Assembly: GCA_004525055.1 (NCBI GenBank)
Contig: SPDF01000053.1
Span: 1-8,360 of the forward strand
Source: Gemmatimonadales bacterium
GTDB lineage: Bacteria; Gemmatimonadota; Gemmatimonadetes; Gemmatimonadales; GWC2-71-9
Reading direction: 5' to 3'
DNA length: 8,360 nucleotides
The notes beneath the pieces are model-generated. The model did no database searches and was not told the DNA's origin. It saw only the letters and a program-made list of their open reading frames with translations. Made by a program: the position numbers and the translations under genes. Below, piece after piece: positions 5,831 through 8,360 of this stretch (the stretch's first letter is position 1; every line of letters starts with the position of its first letter).

Positions 5831-8360
5831 ATGGCCGCCTCACGTGGCGAGATGCCGTTCCTCGATCACCTCGAGGAATTGCGCTCGCGCATCCTCAGGG
5901 CGCTGGTCGTCATCATCGTCGGATTCGGCGCGGGGCTGTGGATCGTCCAGCGATTCCAGTTCGTCTCCCTCCTCAAGGAACCGATTGCACCCTACCTGAC
6001 CGATGGAAGGCTCACGTTCCTGAGTCCCACCGAACCGGTCATGATCGTCCTGAAGCTCTCGTTCCTCATCGGGCTGGTTCTTTCCTCGCCGTTCCTCCTC
6101 TCCCAGCTCTGGGGCTTCCTGTCGCCGGCGCTCTACGAAAAGGAGCGGCGCGCCTTCGTCCCGGCGTTGATCGTCGGCAGCCTGCTGTTCATCGTGGGGG
6201 CCGTCCTCGGGTACGTCTTCGTGGTCCCACAGGCGCTCCGTGTCCTCTTCAGCTTCCAGAGCGAGGCACTCCAGCCGATGATCACCTACGATGCCTACTT
6301 CGGCTTCGTGATGCAGATCCTCATCGGTTTGGGCCTGTCGTTCGAGATTCCGCTCGTCATCACCATCCTCGCGGCCTTCGGCCTTGTCACGCCGGCCGCC
6401 CTGAGTCGGTTCCGGCGGTTCGAGGTGGTCCTGGCCTTCGCGGCCGGGGCGCTGCTCTCCCCCGGCGCTGATGTCCTCTCGATGCTGATGATGACTGTCC
6501 CGATCCTCCTGCTGTATGAGATCGGCGTGGCGGGCGCCATGGTGATGCACCGACGTCGACTCCGGCGGGCGGCATCGGCCGCGGCGGCGGGACTGCTCGC
6601 GCTCCTCCTCTGGGGGACGCCGGCGGAGGCACAAGATCCCCAGCTTCCCAACCGGCCGGGGAAGGTGATCCAGCGAACTCCACCGGCAGCACGCGGCGTC
6701 GAGCCAGGGGATTCGTCCGCCCGCGCCCGTGTGGAAGGCGGGCAGGCGGTCGACACCGCCGCGGCGCGCCGACTCGGACTGCCGACCGCCCCCGTCTTTC
6801 CCTTCCCGGCACCGGACTCGACGATGCAGCTTCTCCTGAAGCGGCCTGGCTATGTCGTGACACGGTATCGGGCCGATTCGGTCACCCTGTTTGCCGAAGA
6901 GAAGCGCATTCTCATGGTCGGAGAGGCGCGCACCGAACGGGAAGGCGCGACGCTCGAGGCGAGCGAGATCGATTACCAGGATGCCAAGGGGATGCTCGAC
7001 GCGCGCGGGTCACCCATGTTGTTCAGCGAGGGCAACATCTTGGTAGGCAAGGAGATTCGCTACTACACCGATTCAAAGAGGGGCGTCGTTACCGGCGCCC
7101 TCACGAGTTTTGATCAGGGCGGCACGGAGTGGTTTCTCCGTGGCAGCATCGCTCAGGATTCGAGTTCCAAGCGCATTTACGCGGAATCGAGCCTTATCAC
7201 CAGCTGCGACCTCCCCGATCCGCACTACCACTTCTCCGCGGGCGAGGTGAAGTGGATCAGCGGCACGGTCATGGTGGCGCGGCCGACTGTCCTCTACGTG
7301 CGGGACGTGCCGGTGATGTGGCTGCCCTTCGTGTTCCAGGACGGGCGCCCGGACCGGCATTCGGGGATCCTGATTCCCCGCATTGGCATCAACGACGTGG
7401 TGCGTACTTCCGAGACGTACAAGCGACAGATCACGAACATCGGGTACTACTGGGCGGCGAGCGACTACTTCGACATGACCGTCCGATTTGACTGGCTCGA
7501 CGACCGCTATTCCACACTCGCGGTCCTGGGTCGGTACCGGTGGCTGGACCGCTTCACGAATGGCTCCGTCGGGTTCAGCCGCCAGTGGGCCAGCGGGGGC
7601 GGCCGGTCCACCGGGGTCATCTGGGACCACCACCAGGTCTTCTCCCTCAATAGCTCCATCAACCTCTCGCTGAACTACGTGACCAACAGCAGCATCGTGC
7701 GGGACAACGCGATCGACCCGTTGCTGACCACGCAGCAGATCACCAGCGCGCTGAACTACACGCACCGCTATGGCTGGGGCACCCTCACGCTGGGAGGCAA
7801 TCTCAGGCAGAATATCGAAAACAACAGCCTGACCAGCCAGCTCCCGGCGATTACGCTGAGTCCGAAGCCGGTGAACATCGGTTCCAACGTGACCTGGTCG
7901 CCCGGGCTCTCGTTTGCCACGGAGTGGCGGCAAAAACAGCCGTTGTCACCGCCGACCGTGGTGACCCTGCCCGGCGGCGCGGTGGATACCCTCGCTAACA
8001 CCTTCAATGCCCGGGCGACGACATTCAGCCTCGAGACGCCCTTTCGGATCGGGGATTTCAATTGGCGGAACAGCGTGCGGATCGCCGATCAGGAGCAAAA
8101 TATCCCCTCACTGAGCGGCATGTGGGTTCCGGATACCGCCAATCCGGGGGACTCGGTGTTCGTGACGACGGCCTATACCGGGACCTACTCCACGGGACTC
8201 GACTGGGATACCGGCATCAACCTCCCGTTGCTCTTCCGCGGCTCCTGGAAGTTGCAGCCCTCGGTCGGGGTGACGAACGTGGTGGGCGGACAGCCGTATA
8301 TGGTTCGCAATCAAACCACCGACGGGGAATGGGTGACCCAGGCAAAACGGTTCGCCTTCA
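5831..8360 (+). CDS. tatC: TatC followed in the same open frame by LptD (fused reading frame, open at window end)
   Basis: I read this frame codon by codon from ATG 5831 to the edge (843 codons) and found no stop. Residues 1-236 are a full-length TatC with six membrane helices (about 21-42, 70-97, 110-135, 155-183, 196-211, 213-236). Signatures are F-L-D-H-L-E-E-L-R (10-18), S-P-T-E-P (65-69), S-P-A-L-Y-E-K-E-R-R (98-107), F-E-I-P (171-174) and S-P-G-A-D-V (210-215). E16, E105 and E172 match functionally important E. coli acidic residues. TatC is the twin-arginine signal receptor of the Tat translocase. A normal TatC ends near residue 245; here H-R-R-R-L-R-R (240-246) runs on into a signal-like helix and LptD. 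The start lies 19 bases after cpoB with no clear ribosome site; M8 at 5852 is an alternative. No tatA is visible nearby. Confidence 0.85.
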   Translation, partial: MAASRGEMPFLDHLEELRSRILRALVVIIVGFGAGLWIVQRFQFVSLLKEPIAPYLTDGRLTFLSPTEPVMIVLKLSFLIGLVLSSPFLLSQLWGFLSPALYEKERRAFVPALIVGSLLFIVGAVLGYVFVVPQALRVLFSFQSEALQPMITYDAYFGFVMQILIGLGLSFEIPLVITILAAFGLVTPAALSRFRRFEVVLAFAAGALLSPGADVLSMLMMTVPILLLYEIGVAGAMVMHRRRLRRAASAAAAGLLALLLWGTPAEAQDPQLPNRPGKVIQRTPPAARGVEPGDSSARARVEGGQAVDTAAARRLGLPTAPVFPFPAPDSTMQLLLKRPGYVVTRYRADSVTLFAEEKRILMVGEARTEREGATLEASEIDYQDAKGMLDARGSPMLFSEGNILVGKEIRYYTDSKRGVVTGALTSFDQGGTEWFLRGSIAQDSSSKRIYAESSLITSCDLPDPHYHFSAGEVKWISGTVMVARPTVLYVRDVPVMWLPFVFQDGRPDRHSGILIPRIGINDVVRTSETYKRQITNIGYYWAASDYFDMTVRFDWLDDRYSTLAVLGRYRWLDRFTNGSVGFSRQWASGGGRSTGVIWDHHQVFSLNSSINLSLNYVTNSSIVRDNAIDPLLTTQQITSALNYTHRYGWGTLTLGGNLRQNIENNSLTSQLPAITLSPKPVNIGSNVTWSPGLSFATEWRQKQPLSPPTVVTLPGGAVDTLANTFNARATTFSLETPFRIGDFNWRNSVRIADQEQNIPSLSGMWVPDTANPGDSVFVTTAYTGTYSTGLDWDTGINLPLLFRGSWKLQPSVGVTNVVGGQPYMVRNQTTDGEWVTQAKRFAF
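6539..6634 (+). other. TatC-LptD junction encoding a signal-peptide-like segment
   Basis: Bases 6539-6634 encode fused residues 237-268. Six basic residues and a Leu (R241-R246) are followed by about 15 mostly Ala/Leu residues (247-261), a helix-breaking G-x-P (262-264) and A265-E266-A267, a textbook signal peptidase I site before Gln268. TatC's C-terminus is cytoplasmic, so this helix would cross outward with its cleavage site in the periplasm, the right topology for releasing the LptD part. Confidence 0.7.
6539..8360 (+). CDS. lptD: LptD (OstA) LPS-assembly outer-membrane protein portion, C-terminus beyond window
   Basis: In the same frame as TatC. If made separately, starts at ATG 6539, GTG 6542 or ATG 6545 are possible; none has a good ribosome site. 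The start would give a classic signal peptide: H-R-R-R-L-R-R, a hydrophobic A/L core, then A-E-A before Q-D-P (cleavage after fused residue 267). After a low-complexity linker, an OstA/LptA-like domain starts near residue 346 (V-T-L-F-A-E-E-K-R, then repeated short beta strands). The LptD core follows: S-C-D-L-P-D-P-H-Y-H-F from 458, R-P-T-V-L-Y-V then V-P-V-M-W-L-P-F (about 482-500), R-H-S-G-I-L-I-P, and alternating beta strands of a barrel with N-I-G-Y-Y-W-A. LptD, with lipoprotein LptE, inserts LPS into the outer leaflet. Only one cysteine (residue 459) occurs in the visible part. Confidence 0.88.
   Translation, partial: MVMHRRRLRRAASAAAAGLLALLLWGTPAEAQDPQLPNRPGKVIQRTPPAARGVEPGDSSARARVEGGQAVDTAAARRLGLPTAPVFPFPAPDSTMQLLLKRPGYVVTRYRADSVTLFAEEKRILMVGEARTEREGATLEASEIDYQDAKGMLDARGSPMLFSEGNILVGKEIRYYTDSKRGVVTGALTSFDQGGTEWFLRGSIAQDSSSKRIYAESSLITSCDLPDPHYHFSAGEVKWISGTVMVARPTVLYVRDVPVMWLPFVFQDGRPDRHSGILIPRIGINDVVRTSETYKRQITNIGYYWAASDYFDMTVRFDWLDDRYSTLAVLGRYRWLDRFTNGSVGFSRQWASGGGRSTGVIWDHHQVFSLNSSINLSLNYVTNSSIVRDNAIDPLLTTQQITSALNYTHRYGWGTLTLGGNLRQNIENNSLTSQLPAITLSPKPVNIGSNVTWSPGLSFATEWRQKQPLSPPTVVTLPGGAVDTLANTFNARATTFSLETPFRIGDFNWRNSVRIADQEQNIPSLSGMWVPDTANPGDSVFVTTAYTGTYSTGLDWDTGINLPLLFRGSWKLQPSVGVTNVVGGQPYMVRNQTTDGEWVTQAKRFAF
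6542..6545 (+). other. GTGA motif at the TatC-LptD junction
   Basis: GTG at 6542 is in the LptD frame and TGA at 6543-6545 is in another frame. The same GTGA stop/start overlap joins tolR-tolA (2433), tolA-tolB (3155) and pal-cpoB (5050). Here TatC is not in the TGA frame, so the stop is not used as the sequence stands. Confidence 0.5.

Noticed and set aside
6548..6580. Possible twin-arginine (Tat) signal at H-R-R-R-L-R-R before the hydrophobic segment
   Set aside because: The motif needs S/T-R-R-x followed by hydrophobic residues such as F-L. Here basic residues fill those positions, and outer-membrane barrels use Sec.
5840..6634. A 264-codon open frame on the - strand opposite tatC
   Set aside because: Its translation is almost all Glu, Arg, Asp and Gln, the mirror of hydrophobic TatC codons. 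No ribosome site or family match is visible.
7073..7933. A 286-codon open frame on the - strand opposite lptD
   Set aside because: Antisense to conserved LptD motifs, with low-complexity composition and no domain; explained by codon bias.

Overview
The window is GC-rich (about two thirds G+C by eye), densely coding and entirely on the + strand. It looks like chromosomal envelope-biogenesis DNA from a diderm (Gram-negative-type) bacterium. A Gemmatimonadota-like source is my best guess, from the style of the TolB, Pal and LptD proteins and the high GC, but this is inference only. I see no mobile elements, CRISPR arrays or RNA genes, and no sign of recent transfer.

Layout. (1) 1-244: the 3' end of an unidentified gene, followed by a strong intrinsic terminator at 269-318. 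(2) 341-1288: an extended-SDR nucleotide-sugar epimerase/dehydratase (GalE-like), whose stop codon overlaps the tolQ start. (3) 1288-5811: a complete Tol-Pal cluster in the order tolQ, tolR, a tolA-equivalent with a TonB-like linker, tolB, pal, cpoB. The genes abut or overlap by a few bases; only tolB-pal has a gap, of 30 bases. Three junctions use the same 4-base GTGA overlap. (4) 5831-8360: an uninterrupted reading frame, still open at the window edge. It encodes a full six-helix TatC and continues in frame, without a stop codon, into a signal-peptide-like segment and the N-terminal two thirds or so of an LptD (OstA) LPS-assembly protein.

How the genes fit together. TolQ, TolR and TolA form the inner-membrane proton-driven motor. 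TolB is the periplasmic partner, Pal the outer-membrane lipoprotein anchor, and CpoB a coiled-coil/TPR accessory. Together they maintain the outer membrane during division. LptD inserts LPS into the outer leaflet, TatC is the core of the folded-protein exporter, and the epimerase plausibly supplies a sugar nucleotide for LPS or another surface glycan. The tight spacing suggests one transcript devoted to envelope construction.

The most notable observation is the TatC-LptD junction. Either it is a genuine fusion or polyprotein, perhaps separated by signal peptidase at an AEA site near residue 267, or LptD is made from an internal in-frame start, or one indel has hidden a normal GTGA-type overlap. 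Also worth attention are a C10 homopolymer inside the tolA-equivalent and the coupling of a sugar-nucleotide enzyme to tolQ.
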